DNA of 64,000 nucleotides. Origin: Bactrocera neohumeralis (Eukaryota > Arthropoda > Insecta > Diptera > Tephritidae). Below are positions 47,060 to 59,752 of this stretch, piece after piece. Both the position numbers and the translations under genes were made by a program. Under the pieces are notes generated by a model that saw only the letters and a list, made by a program, of their open reading frames with translations, was not told the DNA's origin and made no database searches. Every line of letters starts with the position of its first letter. Positions within the stretch are counted from its first letter, which is position 1. The stretch is taken from positions 70,095,076 to 70,159,075 of the forward strand of contig NC_065923.1 in assembly GCF_024586455.1 (NCBI RefSeq), in the 5' to 3' direction.

Positions 47060-49790
47060 AAACAATTTTCTAATGCGTCGATGAGTAGATACTCTATTCT
47101 ACTTAACTGTGTCTTTGATATATTTTCGTTGATGTTCTGGTATTAAACTCCTCCCAAAAGCTTGGAGTTTTAGTTAGAAATGAACTTTAAACTCAAACGC
47201 CCAAAGCAACGCTTGACGCTGCTTACTATAGCGTACATTAAAGCACATAAAAATTATGCAAGAAATCACATTTAACAAGCTTTAAAGTAAAAAGAAAGTG
47301 TGAGTGAAAAGCCAATAACATGATTTAGTAGACGGGTATATGTCTAATCCAATTTTTAATTAAATAGGCCCACTTTCAATGAAGCCTCAAATTCGAGCCC
47401 TTGCAAAATCAAACCCACAAGCCTATTTGTCTTAATACTTCACGTCTCAATATTTCTTAAATGCATTTAGCACATACTTTTGCATTTCCCAGCAAGCATT
47501 GCGCATATTTGCCGCCAAAGCTTGCGCTACCATCTATTCTTTAGCCAATACGTATATTAAGCTAATCTCAGGCAAATAAATCACTTTAATTTCCAGCAGT
47601 AAATGTTGATTTGTGTTGATTTTTATGGTTGGGAAAAGCAATTCAAGGCGAAGCCACAGGCGCGATTTATAAAAGCACCAACACACTAGCATATGTATGC
47701 GCGCGCCTAAAGCTTTGCAAGCTGGTATGGCATATCAATGGTAGAGCATACAAACAACGCATGCTGTGTGTGCCGGCACGTATGCAGTTGTATTAGTGGC
47801 AGACTGGCTGTTGAAACAGCGAAATGAATTACTTTAACCAGCCAAAAACCAATTCCTCACGAGACGTGACTGCAATTCCAATCACGTTGCTTTTACGAAT
47901 TGCTCTAGCATACACCGAAGCGCACACATTTTAGCTGCTTCCCGTTGGTAGGTGTGTGAATGCCGATGTTGTATGTGACGTGGTGTTTGCTTTTTCTACC
48001 TGCAAATGCGACGCCATACCTTTACACCTTTCAGCATTGTAGTCAACATAATTATCATTGCCAATACCACTACACCGTTTTCGGTTGTATTGTCGTATAT
48101 GGGTGTGCGCATGAATGGCGCCCGGCATCATTATTGACGTCGTCACGTGCAGCACCTTTAACTTGCCAGGTAGATTGGCATTTGCTGCCTGAATATCATT
48201 TGCTATCATCATTATTATTTTTATTACACTTTCTTGAGAACTTCCTGTGCAGACACACACGCACACATGCTTGCTGCTGCTGGCATTAGCGCCTAAAAGC
48301 CGGCAATGCACGTTATTATTGTAGCTGATTGTGTCATGATGACGTTGTTGAAGTTAGCTAAAGGTGCTGTTGTTGCTGCTACTTATATGTGTGTGTGTTC
48401 CTGTTTGTTGAAAATTCGTGCCAATTTCACTGTCAAGGTATTACGAAAATTAGTTTACCAGATTCAAGATTAGAAAACGAAAATTGCACATGGCATTTTA
48501 TTTGAAATCAGACCATGAGGAAAATTGAAATTGATGGTTGTGTCTCGTGTGCATTTTTCGCCGGCACACGGAGTGTAGTGAACGCGCGCAGTTGGGTGAA
48601 TGAACGCATGAATGAGCTTCGCAGGCAAACTGTCAAATTGTATGCATTAAAGTGTTGGCATGGAGGTGTGATAACTTGAAGCATATGTTGGAGAAATCGT
48701 TTGCAGACTGCGATTGATTTTTGAAGCATGAAGATGCGCATTTTTCATGTATAAGTATACGAGACGTGTGGAAAGCAAACAATATATTAGTTTATACTGC
48801 ATACTTTAAGGCGCCAGCGTTGAAGTTTGTAGTTTGCATGAATTTTAAAGCGTTAAAAATTAAATATTATTATATAACTGTCAATTTTAAAGCGATTTAC
48901 AATTATGTAAGCTTTAAAAACTGTTGAAACAACAACAGCGCAACAGTTTCATGCAAGCGATTTAATAAAAATGAACTTCACTGCTTGTTTCAGCGATCCG
49001 CCTGCCTAATAACCATAATAGCACAGAAAAATGCCGTCCTACGTTACGGCGCCTAAAAGCGTGTTGTAAGCGCGTATGTGTTGCATATTTTGTTTAAAAC
49101 AGCATTCCGCTAACGGCTCACAGATTTCACTTCACTTCATTATGCAACCAAAATAATGCCGAACATATGTTCAGTTACCCATGCACAGCACAAAGAAGCG
49201 TGGGGTGTGTATGGCGACTGACAGCGCGTCCGTAAGTATACGCGTATACGCGCATAGGTATAACAACAAAGCATTGCTGCGAACCAACGAAGTGTATGAA
49301 GAAATTTAAATTTCAAATTAATTTCAGTTTGCTCTGCCGCTGTTGTTGTTATGCTTGCCTGAATTTCGTGTAAAAATATGCGAATAAAAAAATCTAAAAT
49401 GAGCTGTAGGCGCTTTTGGTGGGGGAGTCGAATTTGTTGCTGTGCAAACGCGCGTCGGTGGCACATGTGCGCTTCAAAAATGATTCAATCTGACGGCCAA
49501 GCGCTGTGCCGCCCTAAAAACGAGAGTACAAATCGCAGCATACATACTTTTTGGGTGGCTGAAAATGTAGTGTGAGCGATTGCCAAGGTGTAAGGAAAGA
49601 GAAATAAGTGAAATTAAAGTTCCTACATATTCGCACAGGGCAAATCTTAAGAGCAGCTGTATTTAAACAACACTTCAGTAAGCAAATGAAAAAAGTAAAA
49701 GTATTGGCACACAGAAAGTTTAAGCAAGTCGTTGCTTCCAAGTTTTAAAAGATATTAGTCTACACAGATCCGTTTCAAAGTGCTCTTTAT
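47060..49790. other. Mostly unique stretch with scattered motif copies
   Basis: No supported gene; the 126-codon minus frame at 47931-48311 and the opposing 109-codon plus frame overlap each other. Motifs: 47703-47720 minus (cgcctaaagctttgcaa, weak), 48289-48308 minus (gcgcctaaaagccggcaatg, core changed) and 48795-48815 plus (tactgcatactttaaggcgcc, exact 12-mer consensus). Also 49048-49066 minus (ggcgcctaaaagcgtgttg, core changed) and 49540-49559 plus (atacatactttttgggtggc). Confidence 0.5.
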
Positions 49791-49799
49791 ATCAGTTTA

Positions 49800-50720
49800 T
49801 AAATATAATGTTTGGCTATTTTTTCACAGTAGTAGATTAAGGAAATTTGTTTTTTATAAAAATATGTGATAAGAATAGTTTTATAAAAGTATTTTTCTCG
49901 AACAATTTTTAAAAAATGACTTAGGTTCATGTGTAGGAAGACTTTTCAGCCAAAATTGTAACTTTACAATAAAAGTGGGAACTGTCATTTCTTCCTAGAC
50001 TTTTGGTTAAGTTTTTTAAGGTAATTTTTATTCAAAATGGGTTACTATTATTTTTCGCACTTTGAAAAACTGAACTATATGTGTGGGAACTTTTTATAAA
50101 CAATGGGAACAGTTTTCTTCTGTACAAGTACAATATTTTAATAAATTATTAGAGGACATTTCAGTCGAAATTGTAATTTTACAATGAAACTTAGAACTAT
50201 TTTTTCTTACTAGGAAGACTTTTTAGTTAAAATTATTATTTTATAAAGAAATTTTTATCCGAAATTAATCGCTATTATTTTTCTCACTTCAAAACTAAAA
50301 TGTATGTATAGGTACAATTTTATTTGGTACAAAATTGCAATATTTTAACAATTTCTTCAATTAAGGCGCACTAAAAGGACTTCTCATCCACAGTTTTAAC
50401 TATTTAATTAAGCATCTATTCAAGATAGAAGAAATATATTTTTCTTGCTTTGAAAAGCCAACAAATATGTATGGGAACAGTTTTATGAAAAATGAGAACA
50501 GTTTTTTCAGTTTAGAAATGCAATAATTTCTTAACTTATTTGATTTGGGTACAACAGAAGCACATTTCAGCAATGACAAAATTTTGAGAACATTTTTATA
50601 ATAAATGAGAACAGCTTTTTCGGTTTAAAATTGCAACAATTTACGAATTTAATTACTTTGGGCGCTCCAGAAGTACTACTTTCCAGAGATAAATAAATTC
50701 TGAGAACAGTTTTTGTAGCT
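49800..50720. repeat. Degenerate ~210-bp array with gaacagtttt words
   Basis: Phrases 'aaaattgtaa.tttacaat' (49951, 50172), 'cgctattatttttc.cactt' (50045, 50268, 50437) and 'tgtatgggaacagttttat' recur about every 200-220 bp. Towards the end a shorter ~110-bp period appears ('gagaacagttttttcagttt' at 50495 and its relatives at 50606 and 50700). No motif copy and no coding capacity. Confidence 0.7.
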
Positions 50721-50724
50721 GTCC

Positions 50725-52330
50725 ACAAAGCAAAGTATAGTTTAGAGAAGTCAGCAGAAATATAATTAGTAATAAAAGCAACACCAGAAATGAAATAATA
50801 GTAACAAAGCAGACATTTTGTATCTAAACTCTAAATATTTAAGTCTACGAATATTTTTTTAATAAACTACAAAATGTATATGAAAAAGTTGGCAAATATT
50901 GATAAAATTTCACAAAAGATGATAAAATATACATATAATCGAAATAGAAAATAAACTTTCAGCTATTTAAGATGATTACACAATTCCTTTTTTCTCCCAA
51001 AGCATCACTTCAGTAAAGTTGAACGCTTGCTCATATATCGAAAAATGTACAATCAATAATTCTGCACATTCATATACAAATACACTATAAATTTATGTGT
51101 CTCAGATGTGTGAGTTATTCGCGCACAATAAAATTGAACTGTTCCCAACTAAGCTACTCGACGAGCGCATGAATACACCATTAGCAGAAGAAGCGAGTAT
51201 TCACACCCACACATATACGCGGTTATCGCAAAGGAAGCTGCATTTATGGCAATGACAACAATCAGGCGACAAGTGTGAATAAAGGACGAAAACAACAACA
51301 ATAAACAGCAGGAAAAAACAAAAGAAAACAAAACAAACAAAATATAACGACCACAACAAAAGCGCTTCCTACAATAGAGAAAAATGAAAGCAACAGAAGT
51401 AGTGTAGAGATTTTCCAGGACACCTCACTTCAAATACACTCACACACACTCACGCGTACTTGTATTGTAGCTCATAAGCAATTTCGTGCGCTTAGATGTG
51501 CCAGCATAGATTTACCGAAAAGCAAAATACAATCACCGACACCATCAACGCGCTATTGTGTGCACCTGGTGCCAGAACGTAGGCAACAACAGCAAACAAA
51601 GCGCAATAATACGAGTGAAGAAGCGCGAGTAGAAGGGTTTGCGGCGGAGTTTGTGTAGAAGACTTCACAAGTATATTGCTGATGACAAATATGGGAGGCG
51701 CAATAAGTGTGGGAGTGGGTGTGTGTCAGTCAGTATGTGCTTCAGGCGCGAAGTTGTGTATTCCACACAGCTTGCACAGCAATAATAAAAGCCAGCGGAG
51801 GCAACAACAACGCAGATAGCAGCTAAATAATAAAAGTCAACAAATACAGACAATGGCATAAATTAAACTAGAAAAGCAAGTGAAGCTGTGTATGCGCGCG
51901 TTTAAGAAGACTGCGTGGAGGGCGTATGTGGTCGCTTTCCTTTTTTGTTTTTGAATTTTAATTCTCTTGCTTCTGGGAAACAGTCTTCAGGTGTTCTTTA
52001 GTGTACACATATAAATATACTTATATCAGCAATTTGGTTTGTATTTATAAGACAACGCTTGTGTTGATTACTTGTCACAGCTGGCGCTTTTTGAAGAATC
52101 GCTTTAACATAAACACGCAGCTCAGTCGCTCGGAAATCATTCAAATTCGTTGCCAAAGCTGATGAACAGGTTTATTTGTTTATGGTTGGCATAAATTTGA
52201 GGTAGCTGATAATATATGTGCAAGCTAAAATACATGAAATAAGAGCAGGAAATAGAGAAACTTTCGATCAAGCTGTCACCTGATTGGCAGAAACAACAAG
52301 TGAAAACTTTGCTAACAGTTTGAGAGTTGT
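50725..52330. other. Unique stretch, no supported gene
   Basis: Contains caacaaca-rich and cacacaca-rich sequence around 51240-51450 and 51540-51800. Nothing was recognised as coding. Confidence 0.5.
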
Positions 52331-52369
52331 TAAAGAATTAAGCTAAATATGGAACTTTGAAGATCTTTT

Positions 52370-53240
52370 AGCGCGGCAGAAATAGTTAGAGAGTGGAAAC
52401 AATTTTGTAAATATGGGAATAGTTATATTTTCTATATCAAATGGCAAAAAAAATGGTGAGAGTTAAAGTTTTAGAAGATTCTGAAGGCGAGCGTAAAATT
52501 TATTAGATTATGAAAATTTTTGTTAAGTTGAGAACAGTTTTATTTTCTATATTAGTCGCCAATGGAGTGCTAAAATTAACTCAAATTGTTGCTTCAGAGA
52601 TGTTTGAGGGCTAAAAATAATATTTAAAGTGGGTACAGTTTTGTAAATATAGGAACAGTTTTATTTTATATATTAAATTCTGTTGGGATGCCAAAAAATC
52701 GTTAGAAAGACTGTTTTATAAAGTATGAGAGCGAGGATGCATTTTTTTTTAAAGGGGAAACACTTTTGCTATGTGGGAATACTTTTATTTTCTATATAAG
52801 TTGCCACTGCAATGTCAAAAGTAGTGCGAATTAAGGTTTTAGAGATTTTTGGAGAGAGGCAAGAATAATATTTAGAGTGGATACAGTTTTTTAAATAAAG
52901 GAACAGTTTTATTATGTATGAGAAATTTTGTTGGAATGACTAAAAATTGTTAGAATATATGCTTTAGAAGAAATTGAAGGCGAAGATGGGAATTTGTATA
53001 GTGGGAATACTTTTAGTAACTTGGAAAGCGTTTTATTTTCTGCATTAGCTGCCGTTGCAATACCAAAATTAGTTCCAATTAAGGCTACAGAGATTTTTTA
53101 CAACTAATATTTAAAATGGGAACAGTTTTGTAAACATAGGAACAGTTTTATTTTATGTGTGAAATGCTGTTGGGATGCCGAAAAGCAGTTTGATTTACTT
53201 GAATGTACAAAACATATATTTCAAAGTGGGAATAGGTTTT
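52370..53240. repeat. Higher-order repeat array, ~245 bp made of two ~120-bp subunits
   Basis: The phrase 'aatatttaaagtggg.acag' recurs at about 52618, 52867 and 53107 (249 and 240 bp). Each is followed by 'ttttgtaaatataggaacag', 'ttttattttatat' and 'ctgttgggatgccaaaaa'. Between them lies a second unit type ('ttgg.aa..cttttattttc', 't.tattagctgccattgcaat', 'aaaattagt.c.aattaaggt', 'agagattttt'). An earlier, more diverged pair begins at 52390. Confidence 0.8.
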
Positions 53241-53389
53241 TTTGGCCTTATTGGCTATAAATTGTATAGAATTTCAGTAACAGAAAGATGTTATAACATA
53301 CATATAATAATTTTTAAGTTTTTCAGTGCATTGAGCTTAACAATTTCCCTTTCCTTAGTTTCTCTAATTTTCACTTAAATGCTCATCCA

Positions 53390-55165
53390 GTTGGTTCGCT
53401 TTGATCCACGCGTCTGGGGTACACTTTACCTGCCCCCAAAGTCTTAACTCCGACAGCTTTCGTACTTTACCATTTTTCGTTGCATAGTCGGAGACGTGCA
53501 ATTAATAAAACAAAGCGAAAGCAAAAATTAAAACATTTTTTACACAGCGCAAAGAAATCATTTTAACGCTGCTCATAAATATAAGCAACGCGCGTTAATG
53601 TATAACGGCAGAAATGAGAAATTAAAAAATTGTAACAACATAATTTTAAAGACTTTGTAGCGCGCCGTTGCCGCGGTGTGCAGCAAAAATAGCGCTTAGC
53701 GGAACAACATGCGTCTGTCAAGTGTTGCCATGAAATGCCAGTGTGCCACACCCATTTATAGCTGAAAGCAAACACGGCACAAATACCTTGAAATGCTAGA
53801 TATTTCATAAAAATTCTGTGCTCGCCATGTGCGCCGCGCCCCAGCGTAGCGGCCATGCAATATCAACACTGCGCTTTGGCCCGCCACGACCTGTCGCCGT
53901 TAAGGGCAAAAACTTGCAAACTGAGCAGGTACTTCATGCAAGTGCCCGCCTCCCGCGCACAAGTTTTTTATGGCATTACATCTAGTGGTAACAGCGCTAG
54001 GCGTGTTTGTATGTATATCGGCTGCGCTAGGAGGCTTAGTGTGTGCGTGTGTGTGTGGCGGCGGCAGCAGCACTAATTACCTGCGAGTGTTGCACGCTCA
54101 CTGCCGATGCTTTGTTCTTTGTGTTGGCTGTTTTTTCTTGCATATTTTTGCTCGCCTGCTTTCAGGCGCATCAGCCCAAGCGGCAGCAACGACGCTTTTC
54201 TCATTATGGCTTAACAGTTAGTTTTTTGCTCAACCAGCATTTTGTTTTTGTTGTTTTTTTTTCACAACAGCAACTCATGTAGCATAAGTATACCTGCTGT
54301 TACTTGAAACTTCCTTCCGTTACGTGCAACGCACGCACACACACTGCTTGCTTTTCTGTTAGCCTATATTTGGGCGCGTTACGGCGCGGCAGCGGCAATT
54401 TCGCCATTAAAATGTTTAATTTTCTACGTTCGCTCTCGCGTAATGACGCACAACGCGGTAGGTGGTAATGAATGAGCGGTGCTCGGGTTACCAAAGCACC
54501 AACGAAGGGGCAATTTAAAAAGAAAATGGCGAAAAAAAGCTGCAAGCAGAAAAAAGTGCTTATAGCAAAATAAAAGTGCTCACAGCGCTGGCGATTGAGT
54601 TACTTTAAAGCCAAAAGAAACACAAAAAAATGGCATGGAAATTAAAGTGTGGCTATTAGTCGCTTGTAGTCGAGGTAACTGCGCCGTCGCCGTCGCCGTG
54701 CTGCATAGCTCATCTCGGAAAATTACCCAGGTGAAAAATTGCAGCTGTCGTATATAGTAAGCGCTACAACAACAACAAAAACATCTTTGAAATGCTCTGA
54801 AACATAAATTAGTTAGATGAGTAGGGCGGCATTGCGGAAGGTGGGGAGAGCGGTTGCTAAGAAATTATTTTGTAGCCGAGCGGCAGGCATGAAACTGGTT
54901 GGGGAGGATGTGAGCGGCTAATAAGCTGCATACCTGATGGCTTTAAAATTACAAATCGCAGGCATTTGATTATATATGGGTTCAGTTATATTATTGAGAA
55001 TAAGCAGGGTTCTTATATATGATGTAAAATGAGCTGTTACGCCTTAAAGCAGGCAACACAAACAAAACTGTGCTTATAAAGCCTTAGAAACTAGTTAGAA
55101 CCACTTTTATGATCTAAATTTTTCGTTTTTAAGTGACATTTTTGTTTGAAATAGTTCTTCAATTT
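53390..55165. other. GC-richer unique stretch, no supported gene
   Basis: A short gccgtc repeat lies at 54683-54701. Frames such as 53563-53856 minus, 53970-54221 plus and 54300-54545 minus show no domain. No motif copy is present before 55173. Confidence 0.5.
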
Positions 55166-55172
55166 AAAAACT

Positions 55173-55192
55173 GTTACATACTTTTTGGCTGC
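55173..55192 (+). promoter_or_regulatory. Su(Hw)-like motif
   Basis: Reads gttacatactttttggctgc, with TACATAC replacing TGCATAC. Confidence 0.4.
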
Positions 55193-55199
55193 TTGATCA

Positions 55200-56975
55200 G
55201 AAGCTTATATACATAACCCTTTAAACATCTTAAATAGCTTAAGAGCCGCAGGCAATCACTTGCTACTAATTATAAAGTGATTTTATTTGCGATTTTCATC
55301 TATTTTGTTTTTTTATGCTGCCTTTATCGAGTAACAATAAGTTTGTAACAATATCACACCTTGGAAAAACTAAAAATTTTAATAAATAACTTTAAATTGT
55401 TGAATAATGTTAAAATTACTACACAATTTTGCAGCAAGAAACTTTTTATAAATCACTTTATTCTAATTATAGCATGATTTTATTTGCGTTTATTTTAATA
55501 TATTTAAATTTTAAATGTTCTGAACGAGCCTAAAGCTATGCAACACTATTTTTTTACGATGTTTTCCCTCAACGCATTTTATTTTGTATTCAATAATTTT
55601 TTTTGTAAGCTATTTAGGACAGGAAAAACCATACTTAAGCCGCTTAAATACATTTCTTCACACCCACTGAAGATTCAAAGGCCTGAACTCAAATGCGTTG
55701 GTGTGGAAGGGCGACTTAAGGGACGGCCCAACAGCGGCAAAGTAAAAGACTAAGCCAACGCCACTCATTAAAAAGGAATTTACTAGCACTTTTTTGTGTA
55801 AACAGAAAATACACAAACAAATAGAGGGAGAATACATGTGGAAATGGGAATTAGTATATACATACCACATACAAACACGTTTGTATATGTATATACACGG
55901 CGTTGAGTTGGAGTATTAACGGCAGTAGGTACTCGCTGCTACATACTCTTACTTATATGGCATGGTGTGAGTACAGCTTAAGCCGCACTTTTTTGCTTGC
56001 GGTTGGAGTTGAGTTGCTGCTTTGTTTTCATATTGAGTTGTTTCTGTATTGCGGCTTGTTGTTGTGTTGTATGGGTGGGGTTAGCGCAAACGTGGTTTGT
56101 ATATGATGGGATGGTAGTTGCTTGTTTGAAGATTTTTATATAAAATTTGCTGTTAATCTCTTAGCACTCAACATGTTATAATTCTCGGAGGGTTTTGCGT
56201 CTGTCGAGCGCGCAAGCTTGGCTAGCTGTGGCGTATAACAGCAAACGGCGCTGCTGAATTTGCATGAGGTGTTAGATGCGGTAGATAGTCGCGCCATGTA
56301 CGGTCAGCAGAATTCGCGTTTGGTCATGGGTAAACAAGTTTACAAGCGAAAAAAGGCGAAGAGAAGCTAAGGATTAGAAAGGTGGGCCAGGTGAAGCTGG
56401 TTAGTGCCGGTGTTTTGCAGCTTTCAGGAGTAAAATAAACATGTTACGCTGGACAATGCCATGAACAACTGGCAAGAGCGCTGTATTTTTATTTATGTTT
56501 CAATTTTAGATTCAACGCTACTGCCTGATTGTTTTTTTTTAACATAGTAAACATTCATTTTGTATTCACTTATGAGTCTCTGCGCTGGCTAAGAGGGTGC
56601 ATAGAAAAAGACATTAAAAAATATATTAAAAAATACATTAAAAAATGCAGAAAAACAGCCAAAAATTGAAAAACCCACCAAGAGCCTAAATGTATGTTAA
56701 AAAACACATGTAACCTCCGCACATTAGGAAAGCGGCACTGAAAGCCGTGCTGCACGTTTTTAAGCTGTAAATGAATTTATTTGCGTCCAACTTTCGGCTG
56801 TTGATCTTTGTGCTTATTATTGTTTTTGCTTTATTTACATTTTGTTTGCGTCCGAAATTTTTTCTTTTTTTTTTCGGTGCTTGTTTGCGCTTTCGCGCTT
56901 GCTACGTGCAGCTACCGTACGTAACACCGCCAGCGTTGGGTGTTTTTAATTAAGATGCAAAAGCTGCAAAAAAAA
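55200..56975. other. Unique stretch, no supported gene
   Basis: No gene recognised. An A-rich repeated 'acattaaaaaatatattaaa' segment lies at 56610-56650. A weak minus motif (gagcctaaatgtatgtta) lies at 56682-56699. Confidence 0.5.
55525..55544 (-). promoter_or_regulatory. Su(Hw)-like motif
   Basis: Reads cgagcctaaagctatgcaac. The minus core is GTTGCATAGCTTTAGGC, one substitution within the core. Confidence 0.45.
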
Positions 56976-56980
56976 TTCAA

Positions 56981-57292
56981 GTGTATACTTTTAGGCGGTT
57001 TTTCGTGTATGGTGGACCACGACGCACACTGACACACATTACAAATAAATCCAAGATAAATTGTTATTCACAATTAAAGGTGCGCTTGGTTGATGGTTGT
57101 TTTTTGTTTGTTTTCATTTTTTATGTGTTGTAACAAATTAAATATTATTCATTGCATACTTTCGGGGTGTTGGTTGAGTATGATAATAATACATACTTTT
57201 TAATTATAGTGTGATATGAATGAAATATTGTTTTGATTTATTTCGCTTGTGGTTTTGAGCGCAATTTCGAACTGTCTGCATACTTTGAGGGG
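56981..57292 (+). promoter_or_regulatory. Three Su(Hw)-like motifs
   Basis: Cores at 56984 (gtatacttttaggcgg), 57154 (cattgcatactttcggggt, exact 12-mer) and 57278 (gtctgcatactttgagggg), all plus. The last two are 124 bp apart. A weak copy (tacatactttttaa) lies between them at 57189. Confidence 0.65.
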
Positions 57293-57554
57293 TTTTGCCA
57301 GCAAGCAGATTAAAGTTGGTTAAATTTAAATTTAATGGCGCAATTTACAAAGTTTATGAGTTTATGCTTTCTCATATCACAATGGGCCTTCTGAAAGCTT
57401 GAATGCTATGTCAGACGGCCATTCCATCCTTACCTTATGTTTTGTTGTTAGTGGAGCTTGCTTTTAGGTTATACTTTTCTAATTTTATGCTTTGAGAAAT
57501 TTTCCTTTTTTATGATTTTTCTGATATTCTATGTTATATTAAAACGAAATTGAG

Positions 57555-57880
57555 AATTTTGCATACTTTTTAGATACAATTTCAATTTAATTTAAAAAAG
57601 GGTGGTTGTACCTTTACAGAAACGAGTTATAAATGTGTGAATATCGGCTTAGGTATATAAATTTTAGTATAAAATTTGTCATACTTATGTTTGTATTGAA
57701 AATCGCTTAATTTTCGAAACCATTGCATACTTTTAGGGTTCTATTCCTTAACAACCTTTTTTATTAATATTCTAATGGTATAAATTTTGGTAAGCATTTT
57801 TCACACTCATAATACAAATATGAGTCTCTTAATTTTCGAAACCATTGCATAGTTTTAGGCTTCCATACCCTGAAACCCAT
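57555..57880 (+). repeat. Degenerate 122-bp repeat with Su(Hw)-like motifs
   Basis: Cores are at 57561 (gcatactttttag), 57725 (gcatacttttaggg, exact 12-mer) and 57847 (gcatagttttaggc). The last two lie in tandem copies sharing 'cttaattttcgaaaccattg', spaced 122 bp, and a 'taatggtataaattttggt' phrase nearby. All are plus. Confidence 0.85.
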
Positions 57881-57889
57881 TTCTATACT

Positions 57890-58985
57890 AAAATTCGAAT
57901 GTGAATTTTGCTTTAATCTTTAAATTCCATTAGTTTCCCCATTTTCCTCCAGATAACAATTAAAACATTCGTGTCACCTCTCACATGTAAACCACAATCC
58001 CTCCGTCTTCTCTCTACACTACCCACTTTGCGCTGCGCGTCTTAATGCCAATCATGTTGCCATTCACCGAAACGACTTTGCTCTCATTCAACGTTCTAAT
58101 TAGTAACATTTGTCACTTTCACACGTTCATTGCACTTCATACGAAATAGCTCGAGGCGAGCTACTCGGCTGTGTACAAGCACGTTCGAGGGTGCTATGGC
58201 GCAGTATGCTGGCAACACAAAAATCATTCAAGCGTTGAGGAGCGTATCAGCAACTGGCATCACAGTTTCGACAGAAAAATTTCGAGCGCCGACATAGGGT
58301 AACCACTAAAGCCTTTCTCTTTGGTGGTGGTGGGGCACGCTATCAGCAGCACAAAAATGTTCATTGCCGTCGTCGCCGTTGTCGTTTGCTTAATTCGTAG
58401 GACTCAAAATAACTTGCAGAAGCGCAATATATACACACACTCTTCATTGTATAGCAAAAGGGTGAAATATGTGTTGTTGGTGTAACAAATGAGTGGCAGT
58501 TGCCGAACGCGTGGGTGTGGAGAGTTTATAAAGTTAGATGGCTTTGAATGTACGGGTCTCATGCAACGTGCACACGACCATACAATGCCGCATAACTACA
58601 AATTAAGTAATTAAAAAGCTGATAAGCAAATGAAAGGAAGTATATGTAATCCTTTATCAAAACACTGGGGTTTTAAAGTTATTTGGCGCACAAAAAAAAT
58701 GTTGGGTTACAGTATGAGCCGCTTCGGAGAGAAACATTTTAAGATGTGGAGCACCTTCAACACTTACTAAAAATTGTTTAAAGAGTTTTAATAAAAGCAG
58801 TGTACACTCCTTGCCACGTAGTTCCTATAGTGCCTTAAGATATGCTATAACTTTTTAGTGCAGAATAGAGTATCAGCGTTGCAAAAATGCGAAAGTTGTT
58901 AGTTGAAAAAGTGGAAAGTTAGCTTCTAAATCGAAAAAGAAATTTGTTTATCTAACCGTTGAAAGCGTAGGAGATACCATTTTTT
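57890..58985. other. GC-richer unique stretch, no supported gene
   Basis: No coding region recognised. A short hairpin (tagctcg / cgagcta) lies at 58148-58164 and a weak minus motif (gtgccttaagatatgct) at 58829. Confidence 0.5.
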
Positions 58986-58991
58986 GTATTT

Positions 58992-59011
58992 ACATGCATA
59001 CTTTTAGGCGC
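58992..59011 (+). promoter_or_regulatory. Su(Hw)-like motif
   Basis: Reads acatgcatacttttaggcgc, a full-length copy of TGCATACTTTTAGGCG in unique sequence. Confidence 0.7.
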
Positions 59012-59014
59012 TTT

Positions 59015-59750
59015 CTTATATTATATGTATTATTTGTGTTTTTGAAATATTGCTATTTACTTATTTCACAACACTTTCCTCAAATTGTTAGCTTTGCGCA
59101 CATTTTGCGTTAGATGCTGCTTATCTATTTTATCACTTTTCAGGGCTATATCCATTTCAGTGCGCTTCGCCTGCTATAGTTTTCAATTTCGCCTAAAAAT
59201 GCTTTTTCCATTTAACCATTTTTTTGCTTTCCTGACCAACTTTTTAAATTTCACCAACGCACAGCTCTCCTATTATTATCTATTTGTGTACTTATTCGAG
59301 TTCTTTTAACTCTTTCATGTCGTTTATTTGTTACTCGAATGGATATGCCTAAGGCGGTTGCGCTCACCACTTCTACGCTGTAACGCATTTTCAGCGCTGC
59401 TTTGTTTCCATTTCACTGCCTTTTTCGCATTTGATTTCTTCGCAACAAATTTGTTTTGCCTTCGGCCTCTTAAGTGGCATATCTAAGTTTCTTTTCTTCT
59501 GCGCTGTTGTTTATGTATGTAGCCTGCCATTTTTTGTTGTAATTTTCTATTTAAACTTTTTTTCAAATGTTTTTGATTACATTCCACTTTTCTTGAGTTG
59601 CACAGATTTCGTTGATGATGGGTTCACTTCCGCTTATTTCCGGTTTCTTTTAGAATATTGCTTGAAGAGCCGTTGGGTTTTTTGGTTGGCGGTGGCACAG
59701 ACTGTTTTTTCTTTTATTTTTATGGCACTTTTTTGTTGACTTTTAATATA
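59015..59750. other. T-rich unique stretch, no supported gene
   Basis: Hydrophobic open frames (59085-59309, 59431-59739 plus) arise from T-richness. The longer one has possible membrane-like stretches but no recognisable family or start context. A half-motif (ttcgcctaaaaatgctt, minus) lies at 59188. Confidence 0.45.
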
Positions 59751-59752
59751 CG

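Noticed and set aside
58148..58164. Short hairpin tagctcg/cgagcta as a possible RNA element
   Set aside because: A 7-bp stem with a 3-nt loop is too small and occurs once; no tRNA or snoRNA box features around it.
11411..58992. Motif as a 3' splice site (cttttag followed by gcg) or recursive splice site
   Set aside because: Upstream polypyrimidine tracts are absent, the conserved part extends through GCATAC and GGCG, and copies occur in both orientations without open frames following.
11411..58992. Motif as an octamer (ATGCAAAT, POU) site
   Set aside because: The shared block is TGCATACTTTTAGGCG, not ATTTGCAT; the bases after GCA do not fit an octamer and the GGCG end would be unexplained.
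59431..59739. 102-codon hydrophobic plus frame that could look like a membrane protein
   Set aside because: T-rich DNA yields Phe/Leu/Val-rich peptides by default; no family similarity and no supporting exon signals.
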